In this document: one piece after another, positions 36,186-48,074 of the stretch
Numbering within the stretch: the first letter of the stretch is position 1
How the letters are laid out: each line of letters opens with the position of its first letter
Source of the DNA: Hevea brasiliensis
Taxonomy: Eukaryota; Streptophyta; Magnoliopsida; Malpighiales; Euphorbiaceae
Length of the DNA: 64,000 nt
Direction of reading: 5' to 3'
NCBI RefSeq assembly: GCF_030052815.1
Contig: NC_079507.1
Span: 65,055,144-65,119,143, forward strand
The notes under the pieces: model-generated
What the model was told of the DNA's origin: nothing
Database searches by the model: none
What the model saw: only the letters and a program-made list of their open reading frames with translations
Program-made: the position numbers and the translations under genes

Positions 36186-39159
36186 TCAAAACGCTGGAAG
36201 ATCAGCTGGTGGAGGAAGCAGCTTCTCATCGGGAAGTTTTCCATCCAAGACGACCCAAGCCATCTTCAAACCCCAGCTTGTATGAACTTCAAGATGGCAA
36301 TGCATGAACAATACTCCTGTTTCACATCATCACCATCAACAATAAGTGGAAGCAATTATATTATTATTTTTTGCAGTTCCTGTATAGAGTACCAACCTGG
36401 GTTGTCTGCTAAAAATCGTATGGCAACCCATCCACCAGAGGGTACACCCACAGTTTTCCTTTCAATAAGGTTAACAAGATTGAAATTTGCAGGGTCCTTA
36501 TTTCGATCAAAGTTCCCTAAACCCTGTCCCACAACGAAAAAATTGTAGCCATGAAAGTGGAGGAGATGGCTCTCAGCACCGATTACGCTGGTATCCTGCA
36601 TGATAAGCTCTACACTAGGGTTGAAAGGGAGCATTACTAGCTTTGTTCCATGGCTGACCATGGTATTTTTTGGTGGTTTGCCAGCATAATCCAAAGGGAA
36701 TAATGGACTGCTGAGAAAATCAGGGTGTAAACACCTTTTGATTGACCCAAAAATTGGGAACGGAGTAGAGCTTTGATTGGCATTGTAAAAGACACATTAT
36801 TAACTGAAGCTGCAAACATGGTTCCATTTGGTCCTTGGCAGGTTTTATTTTTTGCGCATGGTTTTGTTCCAAGGCCAACTGTGAAGAAAAATTGCCTATC
36901 AACCTTTCGTGGCATACTGGCAGGGAATTCTGCGTTGGCTAGGCTGCGAAGTTTACTTGTGTACTTCATAACAAATGAAGTATCATTCAAAGGAGGTAAA
37001 ATTGGCTTGAAGACTGGAAGCTTTCGAGAATGATTGGATCTGGGTGCTGCTATATATTCTAAGATTCCAGCAACAGTTGAATTTTCAAAAGTGCCTAGAC
37101 CACTGACATATGGTGTAGCAGTCGTGAAAAATGTGGCATTGGCGTGGTGGGGTTTGGTCTTGAGAAGAACATTTGTAGTTTGTCCAGGGGCAATATGCAT
37201 TGTCTCAGTATCAAAAGGTTTTACATAAATGGCATCAACTTCAACTACTGTAAGTATGTGATTTGCTATGCCAAAAAGCAACGTTGATTAGGCGAAGAAG
37301 ATAGGTATTGCCAGGTGCTACCTCTAGCTTGAAAGTATCTGCCAAGGGCAATTACCCATGTTATTAGGTGTTAGATCAGCGGCTACAATTGATTTCAAAC
37401 TGGCACTCGTTCTAGAGACATTGGGAAGTTACATACCTTTGGTAGGACATTTATACAACGGTCCCGGAAATCCATTGATGGTACGGGCATCAGAGACATT
37501 TGGGCCTCCTGTTAAAACTTAATTCAAACATGATTGATTTAGTTTTCATAATATCCTTCAAGATTTTAGGAATAATATATTTTAAGATTATTGCATTTCA
37601 ATTTTTAAAATAATGATATAATCTTGACTAAGTGTTGAGATTTATGTAGGATTTTATTTTATTTAGTTAGACTTTTGCTATATAAATAGCACATTTAATA
37701 GTCTTTAAATAAATAGAGTTGTGCAGATTATTTCTTCTTATTCAATAAAAATGTTCTTTATTTTTCTGTATTTATTTTTGTTCTAACAGTGGTATCAGAG
37801 CCTCAATGATCTTATGGGCAAATAAGAGAAATCTTTAAACACAAATTTATCATGGGTTATTGGAGAGAAGTGCTCCAAGAAAATTTGAAGTGCACCAAAA
37901 TTGTCAGTTGGAGAGAAGTGCTATAACACACAAATTTGTCGACTGGAGAGAAGTGCTCCAAGACTCAAATTGCCAGGTGGAGAGAAGTGCTCCATTCAAA
38001 AAAAAAATGTTTTAAGTCCATGTTTGAATTAAGGGAGAGAATGTTAGAACTTAATTCAAACAGGATTGATTTAGTCTTCATAATAGGTTTTAAGGTTGTT
38101 GCATTTCAATTTTTAAAATAATAATATAATCTTGACTAAGTGTTGAGATTTATGTGGGATTTTATTTTATTTAGTTAGACTTTTGCTATATAAATAGCAC
38201 ATTTAATAGTCTTTGAATAAATAGAGTTGTGCAGATTGTTTCTTCTTATTCAATAAAAATGTTCTTTATTTTTCTGCATTTATTTTTGTTCTAACACCTC
38301 CACCTGTTTGAAGTGCCTGTTTAATGACGGCCTATGGGTCTGCGTTGAACCATTCCCCTGTGAATTCAAGCAATAACGTTTATCTTCTACAGCAAGCATT
38401 AACCATTCAGAAAAGGCAAACATAAATACAAATTTGCTTATGGTTGATATTCATGCCAAATGGTATGGGGAATTCCTTGTGAGGTTTGGCAAATGGGTAA
38501 AGGAATTCCGAGCTTGGGAAGAATAATTATGGGACCATAGATAGTTGTTCTTAGCCATGAAATATGGGCATGCCACCAAAGGGTGCCTCTTTGTCCTACA
38601 ATAGTGTAGTTGTAAACATAGATTTGTCCAGTTTGTATTGGGCACTGGGTTATATATGACGGCCCATCAGCCCACCCAGTTCGAAGTGGTCTGATTCCGT
38701 GCCTGTAGATTCAATTAAGTTTCATTTTTTAATAATTAGTGTGAAATTCCATGTTGCATAAAATATTTTGTGAAAGTTCCGTACCAATGGATGGAAATGT
38801 TGTTCTGAACATGCTTAACTACTTGAACAAGAAGGCGATCACCGTCTCTAGCAACAATGCCAGGCCCTGGGAACTTCCCATTTACTGTTACTATGCTCTT
38901 GGTGTGGCAAAGGCGGATCACATTTTGCATCATGATCTGCAAAATTTTCAATGAACTGTAATTAATAAATAGCATAAAAAAGTATATTGAACTAATTCTT
39001 AGAGATAAAAGACAATATATTAATAAAAAAGAATGCAGAAAATTAAAGAAAATGCATATATACATTAAACTTATAGTGCCTGGTGGTAATGGCCACAGCA
39101 GACTAAGAATGGAGAGAAAAGGAGATTAGCGCAAGTAGAAAATGTCCCCAGAGACCCAT
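36186..39159 (-). pseudogene. Laccase pseudogene, split by a TRIM element
   Basis: Minus-strand plant laccase (multicopper oxidase of lignin polymerisation). Recognised in order: a leader from Met at 39,159; '[20 protein letters not shown]' and 'NNISIHWYG' (about 38,780-38,930); '[12 protein letters not shown]' (about 38,560); 'GEWFNADP' (about 38,345); 'GPNVSDARTINGFPGPLYKC' (about 37,440-37,509); the middle domain (36,740-37,330); 'FNLVNLIERKTVGVPSGGWV' (about 36,400-36,500); and '[18 protein letters not shown]' (about 36,260-36,320). Lesions: TAG in the signal peptide (39,103-39,105); copper-ligand motif HWHG changed to HWYG; a frameshift in 'GIPYPFAKP' (about 38,490); TAG after 'NADP' (38,332-38,334); a 787-bp element inside the next exon; loss of a few codons near 37,285; and a one-base deletion near 36,725. 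It ends 'DLPAF' with TGA. Confidence 0.9.
37510..38296 (+). mobile_element. TRIM-type LTR retrotransposon with CCTCC target duplication
   Basis: The 5' LTR is 37,510-37,788 (279 bp, TGTT...AACA) and the 3' LTR 38,042-38,296 (255 bp; 24-bp deletion near its start). A primer-binding site 'tggtatcagagc' (37,790-37,801) complements initiator tRNA-Met, and a purine tract 'ttaagggagagaa' directly precedes the 3' LTR. The target duplication 'cctcc' is at 37,505-37,509 and 38,297-38,301. Each LTR carries a TATA-like 'ctatataaatag' and 'aataaa' signals. The interior is only 253 bp, non-coding, and consists largely of four copies of 'ggagagaagtgct'. It lies inside a laccase exon and cannot move without another element's proteins. 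Confidence 0.92.
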
Positions 39160-40051
39160 TTTTCTTGTTTCCCTGCAGAGAAGAGCACTGGGACTGATCC
39201 ACTGATTCAACTTAAATCGGCTCAGTTTTGGACTAGCTTGCTTGCAAGTTCATATATATATATACACATAAGGTTAGGGAAGAGTGATCTGTAGGTAATT
39301 GTGTATTTAATTATTAGCAATAACTAGAACATTTTATACATAACAAACTACACCCATTGGCATATCCATATGCTAAATTTTGGTAAAGGAGTAAAAAACT
39401 AAGCACCCAATTAAAATTTTGTTTGGTGCCAGACAAACTAATTAATTATTTTCATTTTCAGATTACGTTTATGTCTATTAATTAATACAATTGCATATCA
39501 AAAGAAAATGATAATTCCTTTAAGCAATGCACTTCCCTAGAGTTTGATAAGTTTTTTCCCCCTTTTTCTCGAATTTTGAAAATTTTACTTCTCATGTGGA
39601 TTAATTCACAATTACAACCTTGGTGATAAAAGCAAATCGAAGTGTTTCTATCAGAAGATCATTTAATTTCCATATTAAGATCACTTTCTGTGATGCATTT
39701 GATGATGAAGCAATAATGAGAAGGGTTTACATAAATAACATATAATAATCTTTCGCCACAATGGTTTCTGATTTTTTACACTAATTTTACTGCCTAACCT
39801 TCGAATTTTTTTTTTTTTAAAAAAGTAAGAATATCCTGATGATGTGGCAGCGTACGTTTGGGTTACTGATCCGACCACTAGGTTAAAACCACATGGGAAA
39901 ATTCAGATATTCTCCGATATTCATTTCCTTGAGCTGAAAGTCCAAATAAACACACACTCTCTCTCTCTAACACAGTGACACACGACCTTTCTCAATCTCA
40001 TCTCCTTTTTTCACTTCCCTACAAAGGAATACGATACTCTGTCTTTTTATT
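39160..40051. other. Laccase 5' flank and former thioredoxin promoter/leader
   Basis: 39,160-39,850 is AT-rich laccase upstream sequence with a short TA repeat at about 39,253-39,264. From about 39,940 there is a CT-rich leader ('ctctctctctaacacag', 'ctcaatctcatctcc') that continues, across the large Mutator-like insertion, into the thioredoxin start at 45,667. It is therefore probably the displaced 5' UTR or promoter of that gene. Confidence 0.5.
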
Positions 40052-40144
40052 GGGAAAATAACTGTACAAGGATAATGTGGAAAAAAAATACTGAAATGTA
40101 TTAGGATGTTGAGTAATTACAGAGAGGGGGTGAGTGAGCACAAA

Positions 40145-40430
40145 AACACTATTCAAAATAGCGTTCAAAAAAAAAATGCTATTCAAAATAGCGTTAACTA
40201 CAAAACGCTATTCAAAATAGTGTCCCCACGTCAAAACGCTACTTATACTAGCGTCCCCGCGTACTAGCCTGTCCGCCGTCCCATGCAACAACAAAACGCT
40301 ACTTATAGTAGCTTCCCAGTGCCTTCGTCCGCTCCCGCCGCCTTCCTCTGCACATGCACGCCATACAACAATAAAATGCTAATATGATTTGCGTTCCAAG
40401 TGACATCAAAACGCTAATAATATTAGCATT
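40145..40430. repeat. Subterminal hairpin array, left end of MULE
   Basis: Seven near-palindromes of about 21 bp with the pattern AACGCTAtt...aaTAGCGTT: 40,145-40,165; 40,175-40,195; 40,204-40,225; 40,235-40,256; 40,295-40,316; 40,375-40,396; 40,410-40,430. The first three share 'attcaaaata' as the centre; the others differ in the centre but keep the GCTA and TAGC arms. Probable binding or recombination sites for the element's own transposase (inference). Confidence 0.8.
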
Positions 40431-41099
40431 TCGCCACCATTTTCTCTACCCACAATTTTTATATTTTATTTATTTAATTTATTTTATAAAATATATTAAA
40501 TTTATAATATTTGGATCATTTTATTTTATTTATTTATTTATTTTATAAAATATATTAAATTTATATATGTTAGCTGTATACATTGATTTTTTTTTAATTT
40601 TATTTTATTTTTTAGTAGTAGTACCATTAATTTAATATTATATATTTGTGAAATTAATTCTATTTATACATTGTAAATATAATATAATTGTACAGTTTAA
40701 AAAATATTTATATTTAAAAAATTACAAATATTACCATCGTATTAGAAATTTTATATTTTTGTAAAAAAAAATTTTAGTCATTAAAATATTTCTTAATTTA
40801 TAGATTAAAAATATAAATGTATAATATTTGAAATAGTATATTTTATATATCTTAATTGGGACTTCTTTTTTTTTAATTTTTAAAACATAGTAGATTGATA
40901 AATTTAAAATTATGTTAGTTTTAAACGTTAAAAGTTATTAAAGTATAAAAAATATTAATTTTGATTATGATTATAATTATGGATAATATATTTTCTTCAT
41001 AGCAATTAATAAATTTAATTACTTTATTAGTTTTAATTATTTTATTATTTTCAAATTAATTATAAAAAAATATATAAAATGTTCACTAGCATGTCATAC

Positions 41100-43458
41100 G
41101 AGCAATTGGCTTAAAGTGAGATATAAATTAAGACAAGTATTCATAATTATTATACAAATGAAAATAAATATTTAAATCTTCGAATGTGTCGTCTCGGTCG
41201 AAGAACTCGATGTTGTCCCCCTTCTTGGTGCTCTTCTGGATCACCTTGTGCATCTTGGGTTTGGCTAGGTTGCCCTTGTTGTTGTCCTGATGATTCCGCC
41301 CCTGCAGTATAATGCATAGCACCTTGTTCATGGTGTCCAAATAGACCTGCACCAGATGGAATATGGCCTAAGGCACCAAACTGATATGGTGCATAGTATT
41401 GATCTGAACTATATCCACCAAATTGACTCGAAGCATATTGTGATGGCCCAATGCTAGATGGTCTGCCAAATGGAGCAAATAAGCTGCCGAATGGTGTTTG
41501 TGGTTGCTGACTCTCAGTGAAGTCAAATGTGCTTCTGCTTTACACATGAGATTGATATGACATCCATGGTGCTGATGGGTTAGGTATTGATGGGGTAGGC
41601 ATCCAACCAGTGTAATGTGTGGGGATAGTTTCTCAATATGGTTGGAATACTGTGGATGGACTAGGATCAGACGGTGCAGGAGCTGAGGGGACAGGACCAG
41701 GCGCTGATGCCATGCAGAAAGGGTGAAATGCTATAGGTGGGGGCATAACATCATCAGGTGGAGAGGATTGGCGCACTGGATGTTGATGACGTCGAGGAGG
41801 ACGTGATTGACGTCGTGCTGCTCTACGTGATGGCCCAGGCTGGTTGATGGGTTGGTCATCTTCCAATTCATCATTAAAAGTTATTGCTTGAGGTGCAGAT
41901 TGAGGAGGTGGCATTTGGCAAAGCCAACTTTCTTGTTCTAGAACAACCATCATTTTCCTTAATGTACGCTTAACTTCTGCCATGTTTTGTATTGATGGAT
42001 TTTGTAATTTTATCAAACAATCCTCAATTGTGTCCTCCTATAAAAATAAAAAATCCATACATAACGTTAGATTTTAGGTTAAAAAAGATAAAATTATTAT
42101 TATAAGTATTTAATAATGAAAAAAATACATGCTGTAAATCATTACCACACAACCAATAGCAGCTCCACTTATTGAGATCCAACGTCTAGCAATTCGACGG
42201 TACCACTCCATATATTCAGAATGATGGTGGAGTGGTTGTCCCATTTGTTGCCCTTGAACATTATATTGTTCTCGCCTATTCCAATGATTGATATAAGTTG
42301 CATGGTGCAGTGGTTGTCCCATCTGTTTGCACAAAGCAAGCATAAATTGTCGCAACATTTCATAAGATTCCTCCCAATCACCAAAGATCTTAATAATTGC
42401 ATCGTGCCTAGCCTCTAGGTCTTTCGATAACTTGGCATATATCCAACCTTATCTTTGATTTTCGGACTGTAACGCTCCTATCTTCACACTGGGTTGTTCA
42501 CGTACAATAGCGAGAATGAAATCATATATAAATTTGCTATCCAATTGCTTATGATCTTGTGATAGTAATGGATTAATACATGTATGTGGTCCGTTATATC
42601 GTGTAATTTTTCATATATCACTTCCTTTCCCCCATGAGGCACGCAATCTCCACTTACAATTGCTCTTTATGTCTTTGCACCTGATGACATATGTTCTACT
42701 CTTTGTCTCCTCGTTACAAAACTCATGGTGCCTATGTAAATGATATTCTTTGGCAGCTTTTTGGACATCCTCTCTAGATGAGAATATCATTCCTAATTCA
42801 AACTCTTTTAATGGATCCCACATTGAACTACACTGTGGTGTTGACCATGGATCAACCATTAGCAGTGAAAAATCTATTTCACTATAAGGCGGAGGAGGGA
42901 CAAGCGGCAATATTGGGTTTGCAACACGAGTATTATAGTAAAAAGACAAATCTACTACTAACTCATTATGATGACCAACATCCTTATTCTTGTCCCAGTC
43001 ATCACTATCAATCCATTCTTTACCAGAATCCTCTTTGTCCTCATCATCCTCATCATCATTGGGACAATAATCACTACTAGCGGATTCAAAATCATCCGTA
43101 GACTGAAATGCTTCAGTGTAACAAGTATTTGATGGGCCCGCTTCGCTTCATCAACAACATTTGCAGATGGTCGAAAAATGTTAATATATAATTCAATTGA
43201 TGACATACCTCCATTTTCATCAATGAAATTAAACATAATATTCACATCATTATCACTTGCCAAACCCATGCAGTCCCATTTAAATGAGTCATTTTTTACA
43301 ATGGGTTGTCTGAATAAGATTTTCGATATAAATTCATGTCCACCTTTAAAATTAATTCCATGGACAATTTTTATTCCTAAAGTACCAAAATCCATGCGTT
43401 TACCAATAGTAATGACGGTTGATGAACTCCCATAATATTCATAGCCTTCATCATCCAT
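41100..43458 (-). pseudogene. MuDR-like transposase fused by deletion to a plant-mobile-domain-type C-terminus
   Basis: Minus strand, from Met at 43,458. The N-terminal part (43,458-42,958) is unassigned. The MuDR DNA-binding region (42,949-42,611) carries 'ELGMIFSSREDVQKAAKEY' and 'SRTYVIRCKD...CKWRLRAS'. The following 'YNGPHTCINPLLSQDHKQLD' and 'IFGDWEESYEMLRQF' (about 42,590-42,340, with one TGA near 42,452) are also typical of MULE transposases. The DDE catalytic core should come next, but the sequence jumps at about 42,320 to 'QPLHHHSEYMEWYRRIARRW', which I associate with the C-terminal part of plant-mobile-domain transposon proteins. A Pro/Arg-rich region and a Gln/Gly/Tyr-rich tail follow (to about 41,100). 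Frames are broken in several places. Non-functional. Confidence 0.75.
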
Positions 43459-44543
43459 AATGATTTCTCCATCCTAATATAAAGTAGCAAAAGTTGGAAT
43501 TGACATTTTCTGATAAAATAAAAATCGCAACAACTATCAGCATAAACAGTCTGGTTGATAATAGGTATTCAAACTTGTTTGTTGCAATAACAAAAATATT
43601 ATAAACGGTCTAGATGAAGATGTAGTTCGTAGTAAAATTACACTTCATATTTCTAAGAATCGGTACGAATTGCAGTAACTGTTTGAGACTACGATCTGGT
43701 TCGATTTAACATTATAATTTGGAATTATCATAGGCCTGTATGAATCGTCATATTTTACTTAATAAAGAAGTTATTTTCAATAACTTTTTACATTACTAAT
43801 TTTTCTATTTTTTTAATTTTAATTAATAAAATAAATTAATATTTTATTTCTAATAATTACATTTTAATTAAATATGCAATTGATTTTCGACAAATTTTTA
43901 TGTTACTATTGTTTTCATTTTTTAATAATATTTTAATAATATTATTTTTTTTATTTTTAATAATTACATTTTAATTGTTATAGAATTGATTTTCGGCAAA
44001 TTTTTATCTTACTATTTTTTTATTTCTTTAATATTATCTAAATAATATAATTTTATATTTTATTTTTATTAATTACATTTTAATTAAAATGCTACTTATT
44101 TTTGGAAATTTTTTATATCACTAATTTTTCATTTTTTAATAATATTTTAATAATATAAATTTATATTTTATTTTTATTACATCATTTACTATAATATATT
44201 ATGAACTCAATTTTTTATTAATTTTTCCCTTTCTTCTATAGCTTTTACTAATTTTTAAAAACTTAAACTATTATTTTACTTTAAACTAATATTTTCTATT
44301 CAACTTATTAAACTATTATATTTTGTGATACAAAAATTATATTACTTAATATAAAATTTATTTTGTAACATAATTTACAATTATAATTTTTATTTTCTCT
44401 TTCCTAACATTTTCTTCATACTACAATTTTATATTATTTTTTCTTTACCTTCTTCACTATTATACACTAAAAATATAATTTTTTGTAATATTTTTCCAAT
44501 AACTTTTACTCATTTTAACAGTATTATGCTATTACTATATTTT

Positions 44544-44600
<57 letters not shown>

Positions 44601-45254
44601 AATATTATTACAAAAAATATCTACTTTTTTAGCCTTACAACAATAAATTTAAGATAACACTTCCTAATTTAAAGACAAATATTAATAGTAAATAATTATT
44701 TTTTCCTATGCTATATGAAACAATACATTCTAAAAATATCACGAAAATCTATTTCTTAAGCCATGCATACAAAAATATCAACTTGCTCACCAAAAGTTTC
44801 TCACATACATACCAACATGCATGCATACAAAAAAAAAAAATACATTATTTACAGAATAATAAACATATTAACACTCAAGCATTTCATATATTGCATGTTA
44901 AAAATTGTTAAACAATCAAAATACACACCTGAATATTAAACTTTTTCAAATTTCTTCTTTTTCTCTTTGTAGTCTACCACTGCACCTGTCTCCTTCTTGC
45001 TCCGCCCGGCTATAAGGATGCTGCACACCGAACAGAAAGCTACTCCACCAAAATGAGACAATGGAGGAATGAACGAGCGTTTTGGAAAAATTTGGATTGC
45101 TGCTGTTTTGAGACCGAAGGCGTAAATGAGAGCGCATGGCGAAATAAAGGAAGCGGGAGGAACTCTCGACGCGAATAAAAATGGCGTCCCACTGGTCTGC
45201 ACTCCCCAAACGGCACTGCAGATGGGACTGGAGATTCGAGATGGAAATGTACAC

Positions 45255-45514
45255 AGGACGTTATTTATATTAGCGTCCTGATCTCTGCCAACTGACGGAA
45301 CTGGAGCAACTGCACACAGGACGCTAGTTTTATTAGCGTCCCACGCCTTGCATTTCGACGAGACAAAATATTCCATCTTACAAGCATTGCACGCTGTTAA
45401 TAATGGCATCCCGAGTCGATTCTCTGCAGTGAAGGTATAGGTGGTAGCAGGAAAGGCATCAGGACGCCAATATGAATAGTATCCGGAATTGGGATGCTAT
45501 TTTGAATAACATCT
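45255..45514. repeat. Subterminal hairpin array, right end of MULE
   Basis: Five short palindromes of the same kind as on the left: 45,255-45,279; 45,318-45,342 (arms 'ggacgcta' and 'tagcgtcc', perfect); 45,391-45,412; 45,461-45,484; 45,491-45,514 ('gggatgctattttgaataac'). The outermost one has the same 'ctattttgaat' centre as the outermost three on the left, read in reverse, so the two arrays mirror each other. Confidence 0.8.
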
Positions 45515-45666
45515 TAGGCGCTGACCGATCCACCTTAGTTCTCCTCACCCACCCCTTATTCGTAATTAATCCACTTCTTAACCCATTTCAGCATTTTTTT
45601 TCTTTCACCCTTGTACGGTCATTCTCCTTGTAAGGTCATTCTCCCCTTTCTATTTTAGGCATCTCC

Positions 45667-47724
45667 ATGGCTACCTTTCTCGAACCCTCCTCGATTCCTC
45701 GCTCTTATTCTTTCCCCAAACCTACACTTTCTCCTTCCACTACTGCTTCTGCTTCTGCTTCTTCCTTCTCCTCTATCAACCGGAGACCCCTCGTGAAGTA
45801 GGCCTCAAGGTTCGCTCCTTTGGATCGGTCACTCAGATTCCTACTCTTTCTAGACTTGTTCGTGGTGGGAGGATCATATGCGAGGCGCAGGAAACTGCGG
45901 TTCAAGGTCAGGATCGCACTCTCTCGTTTTTTTGTTTTTATTTTTATTTTTTTTGCTTTTTTGATAAATTAAACTAGAAGATCTTTCAATAGCAATTAGT
46001 ATATAAGTTCTGGTCTGCTCACCTGAGTGGTGTGATAGCTGAAAAATATTTAGGAATTTTGATGCTTTAAGCGGAATGTGTGAGTACTGATAGTCTCTTG
46101 ATAACTTTGCGGAATATGAGAGTATCACGATCAAGACTCTGTTAGAACTATAATTGAATACTAATAATCATAATAATTGTTAAGAATGGCAATGTTTGGT
46201 GCTACAGGAAACGCACACCATGAAGATGAAGGACTAGAGAGCAGTTGAGATTTTATTTGGGTATATGAACATAAGTAAGGCTTGAAAGTTTCCGATCTAA
46301 TTTTAATAGTTTCTTGTTTCAGTAGTGGGCTATGGGCTATAATGAAAAGGGGAGAGCAGTTTTCGGTTTAAACTGAAAAATTGAACCGAATCGAATCGAT
46401 TGAATTCTGTTCAATCGATTCGATTTTAAAATTCAATCGGTTTGGTTCGGTTTATAATTTTGATAATTTCTGTTAATCGGTTCGGTTCAGTTATTTTCAT
46501 AAAAAAATAAAAAAAACCGAACAGAACCGAAATTATTAATATATATAGGAAATCAAAAAAATTGAACCGAATTGAATCGAGCCGAATCGAATCGAACCGA
46601 AATCAAAGAAAACCGAACCGAACCTTAAGATTTTTGAGTTTTGATTTCTAATTTTTTTTGTTTTAATGTTTTCATTATTTAGATTTAATGTTAAAAATAT
46701 GAAATTTTATAAATTTCGGTTTGATCAGTTTAAAACCAAACCGAACCGATATTTATCGGTTCGATTCGGTTCGGTTTTCTCTTATCAATCGGTTAGGTTC
46801 GGTTTTTAAAATTTTTTATTTTTTATTTTCAATTTTATCGGTTCGGTTCTATTCGGAACTGAACCGACCGTTTGCACACCGCTAATAATGAACTATGAAA
46901 AACTAAGCAGCCAACTACTCTGTGGTGGCAAAGAGTAAATAACCAAAACCAAAGTGAAAATTATCTACCAAAGAATTAATGGAAAAAGAAAAAAATAATA
47001 ATAAAGGATAACAAAATGATGTCCCATCACCATCGAGAGAAGCGAATATTTGAGTTTTGGCTGTTGGGCTGACACTAAACTTGCATTGCTAAATAGCGTA
47101 GGGCTTAAGTTTTGTCAAATAATTGAAGTTGCTAGTTTTAAAAATAATGAAAGCTTGTATTTTAGATGCATAGGACAGCAATGAGTCAATTCAACTATGA
47201 GCTTAGCCTTAATCCCATTCTATTTGGAATTGGCTAGAAAATCCAGTATTGACGTGAAGATTAATGTTATATATTCCATGTATAAAACTAGTAAATTATC
47301 ATCCGTGTTCTAATTGTTACACTGCATGTTAATATAGAATGTCTTTATGGATGAGATGGATGAAAACATAAACTAATTGAAAAATGCTTTTCTTGCCTAA
47401 AAATTACAGTACTGGATGTTGATAAGAAAACATGGCAGAAACTTGTTCTTCAATCTGAATCCCCCTGTCCTGGTTGAATTATGGGCTCCATGGTGTGGTC
47501 CTTGCCGTATGATCCACCCAGTGATCGATGCCCTTGCTGGGGAATATGTTGGAAAGCTTAAATGCTACAAGCTTAATACTGATGAGAGTTCTGCAATTGC
47601 GACCCAATATGGGATTCGAAGTATCCCTACTGTTATGATATTCAAGAATGGTGAAAAGAAAGATGCAATTATTGGTGCAGTTCCCAAAAGTACTTTGGCC
47701 ACCAGCATAGAGAAGTTCTTATGA
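45667..47724 (+). pseudogene. Plastid m-type thioredoxin, frame-shifted
   Basis: Exon 1 (45,667-45,906) encodes a Ser/Thr/Pro-rich plastid transit peptide ('MATFLEPSSIPRSYSF'); exon 2 (47,410-47,724) the thioredoxin fold with the active site WCGPC, '[20 protein letters not shown]' and the end 'ATSIEKFL', as in m-type thioredoxins that regulate stromal enzymes. Two lesions: exon 1 leaves frame after 'INRRPLV' (the other frame gives 'EVGLKVRSFGS...GGRIICEAQETAVQ', the expected continuation), and exon 2 has one extra C near 47,461-47,465 within 'SESPVLVE'. A Met at 47,416 would open the rest but in the wrong frame up to the insertion. A 5.6-kb MULE sits 13 bp before the ATG and a MITE lies in the intron. 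Probably dead; a base error is possible at either site, less likely at both. Confidence 0.8.
46348..46884. mobile_element. Small Mutator-type MITE in thioredoxin intron
   Basis: 537 bp, ends 'aggggagagcagttttcgg' and, reversed, 'tagcggtgtgcaaacggtcgg', flanked by 'ataatgaaa' (46,339-46,347) and 'ataatgaac' (46,885-46,893), a 9-bp target duplication with one mismatch. The interior is full of 'gaaccgaa' and 'ttcggtt' repeats, a common plant non-autonomous family. Non-coding. Confidence 0.55.
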
Positions 47725-48074
47725 AGGTGCAAAGTGAACAGAGAATTTGCTTGAACTAACCTCTTTAGAATTGGTTTCCTCTCTCTTTAGCTTTCAATGC
47801 CCCAAGTTCAGATGCTTTGCTTTCGTAATAAACTCATATATTCCTCTGTTTGGTAATTGGATCGATGCAGCTGTATATTATTTTATCTTTAAATAATGTG
47901 AGATATATCACTTGCCTATTCGAACATTCTTTTTTCTTTTAATTTTATCTTTAAATAATGTGAGATATATCACTTGCCTATTCAAACATTCTTTTTCTTT
48001 TAAATATGGAATTCTGGATTAGTTTGCCACCTATTAGCTAACCTCTTGATGAACGTGTATTAAACACACAGACC

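Larger units (their letters stand above)
40052..45645 (-). mobile_element. Mutator-like element (MULE), 5,594 bp, long TIRs
   Basis: The left end 'gggaaaataactgtacaagg' and reversed right end 'gggagaatgaccttacaagg' begin imperfect inverted repeats of about 100 bp that stay recognisable through 'tactgaaatg'/'tgctgaaatg', 'gtaattac'/'ttaattac' and 'gggggtgagtgag'/'ggggtgggtgagg'. Flanks are 'ctttttatt' (40,043-40,051) and 'ctttctatt' (45,646-45,654), a 9-bp target duplication with one mismatch, diagnostic of Mutator-like elements. Inside each end is an array of short hairpins (separate entries). On the minus strand there is a broken MuDR-like transposase lacking its catalytic core, so this copy is not autonomous. 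AT-rich filler fills 40,440-41,100 and 43,500-44,930, with an (AT)n run at about 44,546-44,596. Confidence 0.88.

Noticed and set aside
40145..40430. CRISPR-like array
   Set aside because: Regularly spaced palindromes suggested it, but this is plant DNA, the spacing is irregular and a mirrored set lies at the other end of a transposon with target duplications.
44708..44911. 67-codon open frame in the MULE
   Set aside because: Low-complexity AT-rich filler between the transposase and the right hairpin array; no similarity recognised.
44936..45409. 157-codon open frame on the minus strand at the MULE right end
   Set aside because: It overlaps three of the hairpins and the subterminal region; no recognisable domain, and probably just the GC-richer end of the element.
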